DNA of 64,000 bases, taken from Clostridium sp. CAG:609. Lineage in GTDB: Bacteria > Bacillota_I > Bacilli_A > RF39 > UBA660. The DNA lies in assembly GCA_000438075.1 (NCBI GenBank), contig FR903528.1, forward strand, positions 1 through 64,000, written 5' to 3'. Positions 34,324-42,650 of this stretch are shown piece after piece. Both the position numbers and the translations under genes were made by a program. Below the pieces are notes generated by a model, which saw nothing but the letters and a program-made list of their open reading frames with translations, ran no database searches and was not told the origin of the DNA. Every line of letters starts with the position of its first letter. Positions within the stretch are counted from its first letter, which is position 1.

Positions 34324-34687
34324 TTTTTTCCTCCTTCTGGCAATCCATACATATGCCCTTTAGAACTAATTCATAATCAGTTACTATATTATTTTGATAC
34401 ATACTTACAACAGGTACATCTAAATCAAATACATCAATTATCTTACCACAACGTTTGCATATAAAATGATGATGTGGCACCACTTTATCATAGTGCTTTA
34501 CCCCATTAACAACAATACTAATCACCATCCCATGCCTTTCAAGTTGACATAAATTACGATAGACAGTTCCAAGACTAATATTATTAATTTCACGTTTTGC
34601 CATATCATAAATTTCATAAGCATCCAAATGATTATTACTATTATTAATAATACTCGAGATAACATTTCTCTGTTTAGTATTTTTCAT
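34304..34687 (-). CDS. perR: PerR-type Fur family peroxide-responsive repressor
   Basis: A metal-dependent repressor of 127 residues. A winged helix N-terminal domain (LDAYEIYDMAKREINNISLGTVYRNLCQLERHG in parts) precedes the metal-sensing PHHHFICKRCGKIIDVFD region and the C-terminal CMDC; the CxxC pairs form the structural zinc site. Assignment as PerR rather than Fur rests on the operon with rubrerythrin and on the Asp after the zinc-site block. A perfect operator palindrome sits between its promoter and start, so it very likely represses itself and rubrerythrin. Confidence 0.9.
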   Translation of the reverse strand: MKNTKQRNVISSIINNSNNHLDAYEIYDMAKREINNISLGTVYRNLCQLERHGMVISIVVNGVKHYDKVVPHHHFICKRCGKIIDVFDLDVPVVSMYQNNIVTDYELVLKGICMDCQKEEKNGIKRK

Positions 34688-34698
34688 ATAGTCCTCCC

Positions 34699-34719
34699 AA
34701 ATAGTAATGATTACTATTT
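34699..34719 (-). promoter_or_regulatory. PerR/Fur operator palindrome
   Basis: A perfect inverted repeat of 10-1-10 (half AAATAGTAAT, central base, complementary half) just downstream of the -10 of the perR promoter. Its 7-1-7 core TAGTAAT-x-ATTACTA resembles the Fur/PerR box. Bound repressor would block initiation. Confidence 0.85.
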
Positions 34720-34720
34720 A

Positions 34721-34749
34721 AGTATATCACCATTTAAATAAAAAATCAA
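34721..34749 (-). promoter_or_regulatory. perR-rbr promoter
   Basis: On the minus strand, TTGATT (34744-34749), 17-bp spacer, TATACT (34721-34726). The predicted start of transcription falls inside the operator palindrome. Confidence 0.8.
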
Positions 34750-34799
34750 TACATATTTATAAAATTTCAACATATATTTAAATGAAAGGAATGGTAATA

Positions 34800-35060
34800 A
34801 TGGAAATTCTAAAGGTTTCAACAAAATCTAACCCTAGTAAAGTAGCGGGAGCTATAGCAAATATCTATAGAGAAAAAAAAGAAGTAGAAATTCAAACCGT
34901 CGGTGCAGGTTCACTAAATCAAGCAATCAAAGCAATAGCAATATGTCGAGGATTTGTAGCACCAACCGGTGATAACCTAGTTGTAATACCAGCATTTAAC
35001 GACATCACAATAAACGGAGAACAAAAAACAGCCATCAAGTTAATTATTACAAACAAATAA
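34800..35060 (+). CDS. spoVS: Stage V sporulation protein S (SpoVS)
   Basis: A small Alba-fold-like protein that, in Bacillus, affects spore coat assembly and septation; homologues exist in some non-sporulators. It has 86 residues from ATG 34800 (AAAGGA site 9 bases before), the standard length. The sequence is near-family-consensus: ILKVSTKSNPSKVAGAIA, VEIQTVGAGSLNQAIKAIA, RGFVAPTGDNLVVIPAF. It stands alone on the plus strand, divergent from perR, and ends at a bidirectional terminator. Confidence 0.95.
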   Translation: MEILKVSTKSNPSKVAGAIANIYREKKEVEIQTVGAGSLNQAIKAIAICRGFVAPTGDNLVVIPAFNDITINGEQKTAIKLIITNK

Positions 35061-35084
35061 CGAGCCAAAAGCTCGCTATTTTTG
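35061..35084. terminator. Bidirectional terminator between spoVS and the DUF308-like gene
   Basis: A 5-bp GC-rich stem (CGAGC/GCTCG) with a CAAAA loop and a following T-run, directly at the spoVS stop, between convergent genes. Confidence 0.75.
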
Positions 35085-35597
35085 TAATCCAACAATCAAA
35101 GGATCAAACAACTCAAGCATACCATGTATCAAAAAGAAATAACCTAGTATCAATACTTGAATATCATTTTCATAATATAAATTCATCGTAGTAAGAAGTC
35201 CCGCTAAAATAAATAACACTAAACTAATTACTTCCACTATCCACATCTTATTTTTTCTATCATTATAATAATCACCTTTTTTAAGCTTAATCAAAGATAA
35301 CAATATAATCCAAATAAGCAAACATAAAGCTAAATACCATGGCACTTTATTTATATCAAGCTTTAAAGCCACAATAAATACTATGATAGATGCTAAACTA
35401 GTAAGTAATCCTTCAAAATCTCTTGATTTATATGTCAAACCAAACTTAATCAAACTAAGTACAACATAAACCCCAATAACACCTAAAAAGATTATTTTAA
35501 CATTCACAAAGTGAAACAATGGAAATAACAAAAGTACACTACCACAAATAATTAAAAATACTGAAATAATTAAATCAACAATTTGTTTTTTCTTCAT
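35076..35597 (-). CDS. DUF308-like membrane protein
   Basis: A 173-residue membrane protein with about six hydrophobic segments in paired-helix layout: LIISVFLIICGSVLLLFPLFHFV, IFLGVIGVYVVLSLIKFGL, LASIIVFIVALKLD, LCLLIWIILLSLIKL, VISLVLFILAGLLT and LILGYFFLIHGMLELFDPL. The pattern resembles HdeD/DUF308 proteins and the gene at 25498-26028, but the likeness is loose. Function is unknown. GGAGGAGAA precedes its start. Confidence 0.6.
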   Translation of the reverse strand: MKKKQIVDLIISVFLIICGSVLLLFPLFHFVNVKIIFLGVIGVYVVLSLIKFGLTYKSRDFEGLLTSLASIIVFIVALKLDINKVPWYLALCLLIWIILLSLIKLKKGDYYNDRKNKMWIVEVISLVLFILAGLLTTMNLYYENDIQVLILGYFFLIHGMLELFDPLIVGLQK

Positions 35598-35657
35598 AAC
35601 AATTCTCCTCCATAACTTACCAATATTATAACACTTATCACTAAATAAGTAAATTAA

Positions 35658-35683
35658 AACACTTAAGCTTTAGCCTAAGTGTT
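35658..35683 (-). terminator. Terminator of the UPF0316 gene
   Basis: An 8-bp stem (AACACTTA/TAAGTGTT) around a 10-base loop, overlapping the end of the gene at 35682, with a TTTTAATTT run on the minus strand. Confidence 0.65.
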
Positions 35684-36194
35684 ATTTAATTATTCCATTT
35701 TGAACATATTTCGTATCGCTAATAACAACAAATGCATCTTTATCATTTTCCCTAATAATGTGAGTTAAAACCTTTAACTTTGATTTATTAAGTTGAATCA
35801 TCAACATCTTCTTATTATGACTATCACTCGGATTCTTTAAATCAATCACCGATACCCCGAAACCAGCATCACGAATTTCTTTAATCATTTTATCAACACT
35901 AGCTTCTTTCGTAGTAACTTGAACTCCAATTAAGCTTTCCATAAAATTAACTGTAATATAACTACCAATATAAGTACCTGTTGCATATCCACCAGCATAA
36001 CAAATCGGAATTAACCAAGATGTTAGATCAGTTGATAAAGCCTCTCTAGCTATCAAAAACCAAATCAACACTTCAACAAAGGCAATCAGTGCAGCTGTAT
36101 TTTTTCTTCCTCTTACAACCAACACAGTTCTAACTGTACCCAAGGTAACATCAATTATTCTTGCTAAAAATATCTTAAGACACATTAACACCAT
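35682..36194 (-). CDS. UPF0316 (DUF2179/DUF5698) membrane protein
   Basis: A 170-residue protein of the YebE/UPF0316 type. Three N-terminal membrane helices include the family block ARIIDVTLGTVRTVLVVRGRK and CYAGGYATGTYIGSYI; the C-terminal DUF2179 domain (about 95-165) has VQVTTKEASVDKMIKEIRDAGFGVS and KKMLMIQLNKSKL. DUF2179 is a small ligand-binding-like domain also seen in YitT transporters. Function is unknown. It begins 11 bases past the stop of the zinc-ribbon protein gene. Confidence 0.88.
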   Translation of the reverse strand: MVLMCLKIFLARIIDVTLGTVRTVLVVRGRKNTAALIAFVEVLIWFLIAREALSTDLTSWLIPICYAGGYATGTYIGSYITVNFMESLIGVQVTTKEASVDKMIKEIRDAGFGVSVIDLKNPSDSHNKKMLMIQLNKSKLKVLTHIIRENDKDAFVVISDTKYVQNGIIK

Positions 36195-36205
36195 ATTAAC
36201 ACTCC

Positions 36206-36472
36206 TTACATATTCATTAGTATAGCCAAAAATATTAAAACTAACAATACTATTACTATAGAAATAAATCCAAGGATTTTATTTTCTTTATTTTCACGAT
36301 ACTCTATTTTATTTTCATGACCATATTTTTCACTCAATAAAACAATTCTTTCATTTTCTCTATCTTTATATTTTCTTTGATCATTTATCTGTTCTTGACT
36401 CATCAAAGTACCACAAAACTTACACACAATACCATCACTAGGTAATGGATTCTTACAATTCTTGCAAATCAT
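36206..36472 (-). CDS. Zinc-ribbon membrane-anchored small protein
   Basis: An 88-residue protein with an N-terminal zinc ribbon (CKNCKNPLPSDGIVCKFCG, two CxxC knuckles), a charged middle and a C-terminal membrane helix (about 66-86). It is a tail-anchored form common in Firmicutes; no specific role is known. Its start overlaps the stop of the surface-protein gene by four bases (ATGA), so the two are co-translated. Confidence 0.75.
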   Translation of the reverse strand: MICKNCKNPLPSDGIVCKFCGTLMSQEQINDQRKYKDRENERIVLLSEKYGHENKIEYRENKENKILGFISIVIVLLVLIFLAILMNM

Positions 36473-38463
36473 AATGTTTTACCCAAATATGTAATTTTGG
36501 CATATCCATTACCTGAATGACCAGTTTCTGTAGCACCAGAAGTTGATTCGAAAGCAACATTTCCAGCAGTTGTAGCAGCATTTGTTAAATAATAATTACT
36601 ATTTAATAAACAACCAGATGGATAACTTGAAGCAGTGGATGAAGTATATACATATCCAGAACCGCCACCGCCACCACGGTCATCATCACCAGAACTATCA
36701 GGAACGTTACCAGAACCACCGTACCAGCCGCCTCCACCGGCTCCACCATATCCACTACTTAAGTAGACACCGCCACCGCCGAAGCCAAAGCCACCAGCAT
36801 AATAATCTTTAGTATTACTATTTAATCCTGTAGTTGCTTGTTTTGTTATGGTATACGAAGCACTATATCCTGAATAAGTTTGATTACCACCTTTTCCACC
36901 ATAGTTACCAACCGAACTATAATTTTCAGTACTTGAACCACCAGTTGTACCGCCACCATACATACCTTTCTTACTAGTAGCACCATCAGAACCTCCACCA
37001 CCAGCTACAATAACACGAGCAAGTAAAGAATCACTATTTATTCTAATATCGGTTCCTCCGCCACCGCCATAATATTTATAACGATAGCCACCACCATTAT
37101 AACCACCAGCACATATAGTTGAGCCACATCCAGAAGTTCCACTTCCACCAGCACCACCTGTATGAACATACACTTTATCACCAGCATTTAAATAAACTGT
37201 ACCATATGAATAACCACCAAGTCCAGAATATGTAGCAGATGATCTATAACCACCTTGAGCACCCCAAACTTGTAATTTATAATAACCAGAAACTATAACA
37301 TTAAACACTTGAGCAGTATTTTTATAATCAAATAATCCAACATATTTATAATCAGTTGTTGCAGTTGTAGTAAATATTGATGATGTTTTACCAGAAGAAT
37401 CCACTGAATAAGCCATGAATGTATATTCAGTCAAAGGTTCCAAATTATCAAATGTATAAGTTGGACTTGTACTTGATACATAAGTAGCACCACCATCTTT
37501 ACTATAATAATAAGTAACAGCACTTGTACCAATTGATGAATTAGTTAAATCAATTTTTACACTTTGACCATTAACAGTACTTTTCATGCTTTCCAAAATT
37601 GGACCAGAACCAATATTTAAATACGCAACACAACTAGTTCTAGATGTCGCAGATATAACAATCTTTTGATTCTTCATAGACATTGTCGATGTACCTGTAC
37701 ATGAAGACTTACTTCCAATTTCATAAAAAGCATTCGTTGGTATAGTCTTTGTTTCATAATAATTACCTGAATTTTTCTTAGTTTGAACATAAATTTTTAA
37801 TGCAATATCAACATCCATTGCATCCATATATGCAGTACATACATCTTTATTTGATGCTTCTACAGAAAATTGATTTTCTTTAGCATCATATGTAACAGTT
37901 GAACCATTTTCACAACTTGTCTTACTTGCATTAAGTTCATACCCAATTGATGGTAAAGCTGTAGTTTCTAACTTAGTATACTCACCAGTACCAACACCAT
38001 CACTATTTATATTTTCAGCAAAAACATTTAAAGTAATATCAAGTTGAGCTGTTGAATCAAAATATAAATAACAAACATCATGACCATAAGCATTAATATC
38101 CACGTCATATGTTGATGAATGATAATCTATCACTGAACCATTCGTACAATAACTAAGTTCACTATTATAAACATAACCAGCCTTTGGTATATAAGGATAT
38201 AATCCATACTTATTTAATCCATTACCATTAGAATCTCTTTCTTCAGCCATTATCCTAACATCTAAATCTGCTATTTTTGATGTCGATCCTCCTATAACAG
38301 GACTAACAACTTTTACTTGATAAAATGCATAAGTTGCAATCAACCCAATGCACGCTAAAAGCACTACCACCAATATACTTATAAGTGGTATTCTATTCTT
38401 TTTAACAAAACTTGTTATATCTTTTTGAAGGATTTTTTTAAATTTACTAGTATACTTATTCAT
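36469..38463 (-). CDS. Membrane-anchored surface protein with Cys-paired repeats, Fn3 and an ALK/LTK-like glycine-rich domain
   Basis: A 664-residue cell-surface protein. A membrane anchor (about 25-48) is followed by three repeats of about 70 residues (66-137, 140-214, 218-283), each with two cysteines 23-25 residues apart (106/131, 184/209, 255/278), ending in VCYLYF, VCTAYM and SCVAYL. Next is a fibronectin type III-like domain (about 288-375, with YTFDNLEPLTEYTFMAYSVD) and a glycine-rich domain to the end. That domain opens GYYKLQVWGAQGG and contains repeated GGGG runs and GGGTDIR, the pattern of bacterial glycine-rich domains related to the ALK/LTK receptor region. Adhesion is plausible but not shown. 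It is in one unit with the zinc-ribbon gene. Confidence 0.8.
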   Translation of the reverse strand: MNKYTSKFKKILQKDITSFVKKNRIPLISILVVVLLACIGLIATYAFYQVKVVSPVIGGSTSKIADLDVRIMAEERDSNGNGLNKYGLYPYIPKAGYVYNSELSYCTNGSVIDYHSSTYDVDINAYGHDVCYLYFDSTAQLDITLNVFAENINSDGVGTGEYTKLETTALPSIGYELNASKTSCENGSTVTYDAKENQFSVEASNKDVCTAYMDAMDVDIALKIYVQTKKNSGNYYETKTIPTNAFYEIGSKSSCTGTSTMSMKNQKIVISATSRTSCVAYLNIGSGPILESMKSTVNGQSVKIDLTNSSIGTSAVTYYYSKDGGATYVSSTSPTYTFDNLEPLTEYTFMAYSVDSSGKTSSIFTTTATTDYKYVGLFDYKNTAQVFNVIVSGYYKLQVWGAQGGYRSSATYSGLGGYSYGTVYLNAGDKVYVHTGGAGGSGTSGCGSTICAGGYNGGGYRYKYYGGGGGTDIRINSDSLLARVIVAGGGGSDGATSKKGMYGGGTTGGSSTENYSSVGNYGGKGGNQTYSGYSASYTITKQATTGLNSNTKDYYAGGFGFGGGGVYLSSGYGGAGGGGWYGGSGNVPDSSGDDDRGGGGGSGYVYTSSTASSYPSGCLLNSNYYLTNAATTAGNVAFESTSGATETGHSGNGYAKITYLGKTL

Positions 38464-38536
38464 ATGCCTCTTACCTATCCTAATATTAATTTTAAAATAA
38501 AAACCTCATTATGTCAATATAGCAAAGAACAAAAAA

Positions 38537-38558
38537 TCAATTATCTTGAGATAATTGA
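38537..38558 (-). terminator. Terminator of the cotJ operon
   Basis: A 10-bp stem (TCAATTATCT/AGATAATTGA) with a 2-base loop followed by six T on the minus strand, just after cotJC. Confidence 0.8.
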
Positions 38559-38569
38559 CTAATATTTTA

Positions 38570-39130
38570 TTATTTATAACCTAATTTCTTATAATAATCA
38601 TATAATTCTTTAAAACGATTAAAGTGAACTACTTCTCTTTGTCTTAAAAATAAAAGTGGTTCAATCACTGATTTGTCAGTTGCCAAATCAATTAAGTGTT
38701 CATATGCAACTCTCGCTTTTTGTTCCGCAGCCATATCTTCACTTAAATCAGCCAAAGGATTACCAGTTACAGCAAAAGTATCTGCATTAAAAGAAACACC
38801 ATTAGCATTCATTGGAAACACACCCTTACCATGTTCAGTATAAAATGATTCCAAACCAGCTTCCTTAATTTCGTCAAGAGTTGCATCTCTCATAAGTTGA
38901 GATACAATTGTATTAACCATTTCAAGATGTCCCATTTCTTCCGTAGCTATATCATTAAGAAGTGCTCTTCCCTTTTCATCTGGCATCGTAAATTTTTGAT
39001 GGAAATACCTAAGTGTTGCTCCAAGTTCTCCAGCATAACCCCCAACCTGAGTAATAATTAACTTAGCCATCTTTAAATCTTTTTTACTAACATTTACCGG
39101 ATATGACAAATGCTTTACATATTTAAACAT
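38570..39130 (-). CDS. cotJC: Spore coat protein CotJC, manganese-catalase family
   Basis: A ferritin-like di-manganese protein of the inner spore coat. It has 187 residues from ATG 39130, near the 189 of Bacillus. Metal ligands are visible in QVGGYAGELGATLRYF, DIATEEMGHLEMV and FLRQREVVHFNRF. The chosen ATG has AAAGGAG before it; the in-frame upstream extension overlaps the previous gene and is not conserved in kind. Overlaps the cotJAB stop by 8 bases. Catalase activity is known for related Mn-catalases but not assured here. Confidence 0.94.
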   Translation of the reverse strand: MFKYVKHLSYPVNVSKKDLKMAKLIITQVGGYAGELGATLRYFHQKFTMPDEKGRALLNDIATEEMGHLEMVNTIVSQLMRDATLDEIKEAGLESFYTEHGKGVFPMNANGVSFNADTFAVTGNPLADLSEDMAAEQKARVAYEHLIDLATDKSVIEPLLFLRQREVVHFNRFKELYDYYKKLGYK

Positions 39131-39557
39131 ATTTACTACTCCTTTCATTTTCCCATGGCCAAGGATTATTAATCCATTCAAATTTTTCATAATAAGCTCC
39201 ATCATTTACTTCTAAAGGTCCATATTTTTTAACAAATTCCATTTCCTTTGTACATGAGACTTCCACAAGTTCATTAAATTTTTTAAGCATCTCTTTATCA
39301 CCTGGATGTAAATCTAAATACAAATTCAAATCATTCAAAGCAAGAGATAAAGCCATTATATCAAGCAAATCACTTTCTCTTTCTGTAGTTGCAACTGGTA
39401 CAACTACTTTATAATCCTTATATTCATCATACAAATCATTAAACATATTACCACGTGAAAAGCCCTTTTCAATACTTGCTAAATTGCTTTTTTCTTTTAT
39501 AACAGCTTCCTTCGGTATCGTAAAACCAAAAAAACCTAAATTATCATCAAATAACAT
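39123..39557 (-). CDS. CotJA-CotJB fused spore coat protein
   Basis: A 144-residue protein. The C-terminal part (about 65-140) is CotJB: LNDLNLYLDLHPGDKEMLKKFNE, KKYGPLEV and EWINNPWPWE. The N-terminal part (about 1-60) has SIEKGFSRGNMFNDLYDEYK, which fits the short CotJA signature (a Gly, an aromatic, then LY and PY-like end). In Bacillus cotJA, cotJB and cotJC are separate, consecutive genes; here the first two look merged in one frame without a stop. The CotJA part is weakly conserved, so it could instead be an extended CotJB. The operon runs directly into cotJC. Confidence 0.75.
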   Translation of the reverse strand: MLFDDNLGFFGFTIPKEAVIKEKSNLASIEKGFSRGNMFNDLYDEYKDYKVVVPVATTERESDLLDIMALSLALNDLNLYLDLHPGDKEMLKKFNELVEVSCTKEMEFVKKYGPLEVNDGAYYEKFEWINNPWPWENERSSKYV

Positions 39558-39625
39558 ATTTTTCCCTCCCTAAATTATATTATGTAATAAACTTTAAATA
39601 AACTAGGTTAATTGCTTAGAAACAT

Positions 39626-39654
39626 TTGAATAATTTTGTATTTTAGGTTATAAT
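39626..39654 (+). promoter_or_regulatory. Promoter of the ftsK/spoIIIE gene
   Basis: TTGAAT (39626-39631), 17-bp spacer, TATAAT (39649-39654). The predicted transcript would begin about 10 bases before the ATG at 39671, leaving little more than the ribosome binding site as leader. Confidence 0.65.
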
Positions 39655-39670
39655 TAAAATGGTGATAAAA

Positions 39671-41908
39671 ATGGCAAAGAAGAAAAAGAAAAAAGATAGC
39701 AACAATAATGGATATAGTGTTGAATTAACCGGATTAATTTTAATACTAATCGGTATAATAGGATTTGGCTTTGGTATAGTTGGTAATTTATTAAAACAAT
39801 TTGCCATGTTTTTAGCTGGAATATGGTGGTTTATCATATTATCTATCCTTATTATATTAGGTGTCTATATGTTATATAAAAGAAAAATGCCAAAATTTAG
39901 TGATCAAAAGCTGATAGGTATTTACATATTTATAATTATATTACTCGTAGCTAGTCACTTTGAATTTATTAATCAGACAGATAGTGCTAAAGATATAATT
40001 GTTGAAACATACAACAACTTTATGGAAAGAATAAGTACAATGAATGCCAATAACTCTCTACATTCAACTGGAATTAGTACCGTTATCATCGGCGGAGGTT
40101 TTATCGGTGCCTTATTTGCAAGTGCTCTATACGCATGTGTTGGTAAAACTGGTACTATTGTAATACTTGTTCTACTTGGTATATTTGCATCAGTTCTAAC
40201 ATTTGATATAAACCTATCTTTAATATTTAAGAAAATATTTGGTATATTTAAATTCAAGAAAAAAGATAAAATGGATAACAATAATGAACCAGATGAAATA
40301 CCAATCTCTGATAGCAACACAATTAAAGAAGCCCCTATTGAAAAACATGAAGACAACAAAATAATAATTACAAGTATGGAAGAATTAAAAAATAAACCAA
40401 TTACCCAAGAGTCACTTGAAGTACCAAGTAAAACAACACCAACAACCGAAGAAGACAAATCTTACACTCTTCCAAAATTCAGTCAAATATTTGATCCGTT
40501 AAAACCAAAGAAAAACAACAATACGTCATTTACTCAAGCAAATAAAGAAATACTTGAAAGAGTTCTAAAAGACTTTGGTATTGCTGCAAAAGTTGTTGAA
40601 ATTCATATCGGACCAGCAGTTACAGAATATGAACTTACCGTTCCACCAGCAACAAAAGTAAATAAAATAGTTAATATCGATAAAGAAATAGCTCTAGCTC
40701 TAGCAGCAAAAGATGTTATTATTCAAGCACCAATACCTGGAAAAAGTACAATTGGTATTGAAATTCCAAACCCAACAATATCTAGTGTAACCCTAAGGGA
40801 AGTTCTAGAAAGTCCGCAAAATTTAAAAAGTGATGCTAAAATATGTGCAGCATTAGGTAAAGATATAATGGGTACACCAAAGGTATTTGACTTAACAAAG
40901 ATGCCCCACCTTCTAGTAGCAGGTTCTACTGGATCTGGTAAATCAGTATGTATTAATGGTATCATTGCATCAATACTAATGCGATATAAACCAAGCGAAG
41001 TAAAGCTTGTTCTAGTTGACCCAAAAAAGGTTGAACTTACAAACTACAATGGTATTCCTCACCTACTATGTCCTGTAGTAAGTGATCCTAAAAAAGCAAG
41101 TCTTACTCTCCAAAAAGTTGTAACAGAAATGGATAACAGATTCCAAACATTCAGTGATAAAGAAGTTAAAAACATAACTGGTTACAATGAAATGATAGAA
41201 AAATATAACAAAAAACATCCAGAAAGTCCTCAAAGTAAGATGCCTTACATCGTTGTAATCATCGATGAACTTGCAGATTTAATGCTTGTTGCATCTAAAG
41301 AGGTTGAAGACTCAATAACTCGTATTACTCAACTTGCTCGTGCTGCAGGTATTCACTTAATTGTTGCAACGCAAAGACCATCAACTGATGTCATCACAGG
41401 TTTAATCAAAAATAACATTCCATCACGTATAGCATTCGCAGTTGCATCTCAAATTGACTCTCGTACAATACTTGACCAAAGAGGTGCAGAAAGACTTCTA
41501 GGTAAAGGTGATATGTTATACTTCCCAATGGGTGAATCAGCTCCCACCAGAATTCAAGGATGTTTCATAAATGACGATGAAATAAAAAGATTAATAGATT
41601 ACTGTAAAGAACAAGGATCAGCTAACTATGACCAAGCATTTGAAAATGTAAGTCAAAATACCTCAAGTGGTTCAGGTAATTCTGCAGTATCCGGTGATGA
41701 TGACGAAGCTTACAATGATGTCGTAGAATTTGCAATTCAAACAGGTAAAATCAGTGCTTCACTAATTCAAAGAAGATTCAGATTTGGTTACAACAGAGCT
41801 GCAAGAATGATGGATTTACTCGAAGCCCGTGGTATTGTTGGTCCTCAAAATGGATCTAAACCCCGTGAAGTTTTAGTAAAATTAGAAAAAAATGATGTAG
41901 AACAATAA
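39671..41908 (+). CDS. ftsK: DNA translocase FtsK/SpoIIIE
   Basis: A membrane-anchored hexameric DNA pump that clears chromosomes from the division septum or loads them into the forespore. It has 745 residues from ATG 39671. There are four N-terminal membrane helices (about 15-180), a polar linker, then the alpha/beta motor with KVVEIHIGPAVTEYELTVPP, Walker A VAGSTGSGKSVCING and Walker B YIVVIIDELADLML. The C-terminal winged-helix gamma domain (VEFAIQTGKISASLIQRRFRFGYNRAARMMDLLEARG) reads DNA polarity. Size fits SpoIIIE (about 790) more than long FtsK. Given the sporulation genes nearby it may serve both roles. Confidence 0.95.
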   Translation: MAKKKKKKDSNNNGYSVELTGLILILIGIIGFGFGIVGNLLKQFAMFLAGIWWFIILSILIILGVYMLYKRKMPKFSDQKLIGIYIFIIILLVASHFEFINQTDSAKDIIVETYNNFMERISTMNANNSLHSTGISTVIIGGGFIGALFASALYACVGKTGTIVILVLLGIFASVLTFDINLSLIFKKIFGIFKFKKKDKMDNNNEPDEIPISDSNTIKEAPIEKHEDNKIIITSMEELKNKPITQESLEVPSKTTPTTEEDKSYTLPKFSQIFDPLKPKKNNNTSFTQANKEILERVLKDFGIAAKVVEIHIGPAVTEYELTVPPATKVNKIVNIDKEIALALAAKDVIIQAPIPGKSTIGIEIPNPTISSVTLREVLESPQNLKSDAKICAALGKDIMGTPKVFDLTKMPHLLVAGSTGSGKSVCINGIIASILMRYKPSEVKLVLVDPKKVELTNYNGIPHLLCPVVSDPKKASLTLQKVVTEMDNRFQTFSDKEVKNITGYNEMIEKYNKKHPESPQSKMPYIVVIIDELADLMLVASKEVEDSITRITQLARAAGIHLIVATQRPSTDVITGLIKNNIPSRIAFAVASQIDSRTILDQRGAERLLGKGDMLYFPMGESAPTRIQGCFINDDEIKRLIDYCKEQGSANYDQAFENVSQNTSSGSGNSAVSGDDDEAYNDVVEFAIQTGKISASLIQRRFRFGYNRAARMMDLLEARGIVGPQNGSKPREVLVKLEKNDVEQ

Positions 41909-41969
41909 AAATCTATTTTAAAAATTTAAAATTTATGTTAATATAATTATGAAAGGTAAGGTGCTAAAA

Positions 41970-42626
41970 ATGGCAGAAACAAAAAATAAAAAAACAAACA
42001 CAAAAAAAACTACTCCCCAAAAAGTTGAAAAGAAAGAAAGAAAGACTGAAGAAGTTATCAAGGAAGAAAAAATAAAGACTTCAGAAATTAAAACAAATGA
42101 AGTAAATGATGAAAAAGCATCAAGAAAAAACATAATCATCATTGGAATCATTATATTAGTTTTAGTGCTCGGTGGATTATACATCTACAAAGTTAACAAA
42201 GTAAAACAAGAAGAGCTTTATAGCAAAAGTTACCTAATTGACTCAGGAACCCTTAACTTAGAAATTAAAAACATTGATGAAGTAAATCAAATTCTAACCG
42301 AAGCCCCAAGTGAATACTTTATACTGATAACTTACACAGGAAACAAAGCAACATATAATCTAGAAACTGGTCTAAAAGAAATCGTTGATAAATACAAACT
42401 AAGTGATTCATTCTACTATTTAAATATCAAAGACATGATGAATGAAGATAACTACTTAACAAGATTAAACAGTACATTCAACACCGATAAAATTAAAACA
42501 GTTCCAATTATCTTATATTATAAGGATGGAAAATTAATTGATACAGTTACAAGATATGATAAAAATGTTATTAATGCTAGTGATTTTCAACGCACACTAG
42601 ATATTTATGAATATCAAGGTCAATAA
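41970..42626 (+). CDS. Membrane-anchored thioredoxin-fold protein without the CXXC site
   Basis: About 218 residues. A Lys/Thr-rich cytoplasmic N-terminus (about 1-50), a membrane helix (IIIIGIIILVLVLGGLYIY, about 54-73), then an extracellular domain with thioredoxin-like elements: EYFILITYTGNKATYNLETGLKEIVDKY, IKDMMNEDN and IKTVPIILYYKDGKLIDTVTRY (the cis-Pro region). The place of the redox CXXC reads TGNKATYN, so no redox chemistry is expected. Related proteins are common, uncharacterised, in Firmicutes. It lies between ftsK and trmL on the plus strand. Confidence 0.7.
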   Translation: MAETKNKKTNTKKTTPQKVEKKERKTEEVIKEEKIKTSEIKTNEVNDEKASRKNIIIIGIIILVLVLGGLYIYKVNKVKQEELYSKSYLIDSGTLNLEIKNIDEVNQILTEAPSEYFILITYTGNKATYNLETGLKEIVDKYKLSDSFYYLNIKDMMNEDNYLTRLNSTFNTDKIKTVPIILYYKDGKLIDTVTRYDKNVINASDFQRTLDIYEYQGQ

Positions 42627-42650
42627 TGACCTTTTTTAAACGGAGGAAAT

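Noticed and set aside
36582..36812. His/Gln-rich open frame on the plus strand opposite the glycine-rich protein
   Set aside because: It is the antisense of Gly/Tyr/Ser codons of the surface protein; it has no ribosome binding site and its composition follows from the other strand.
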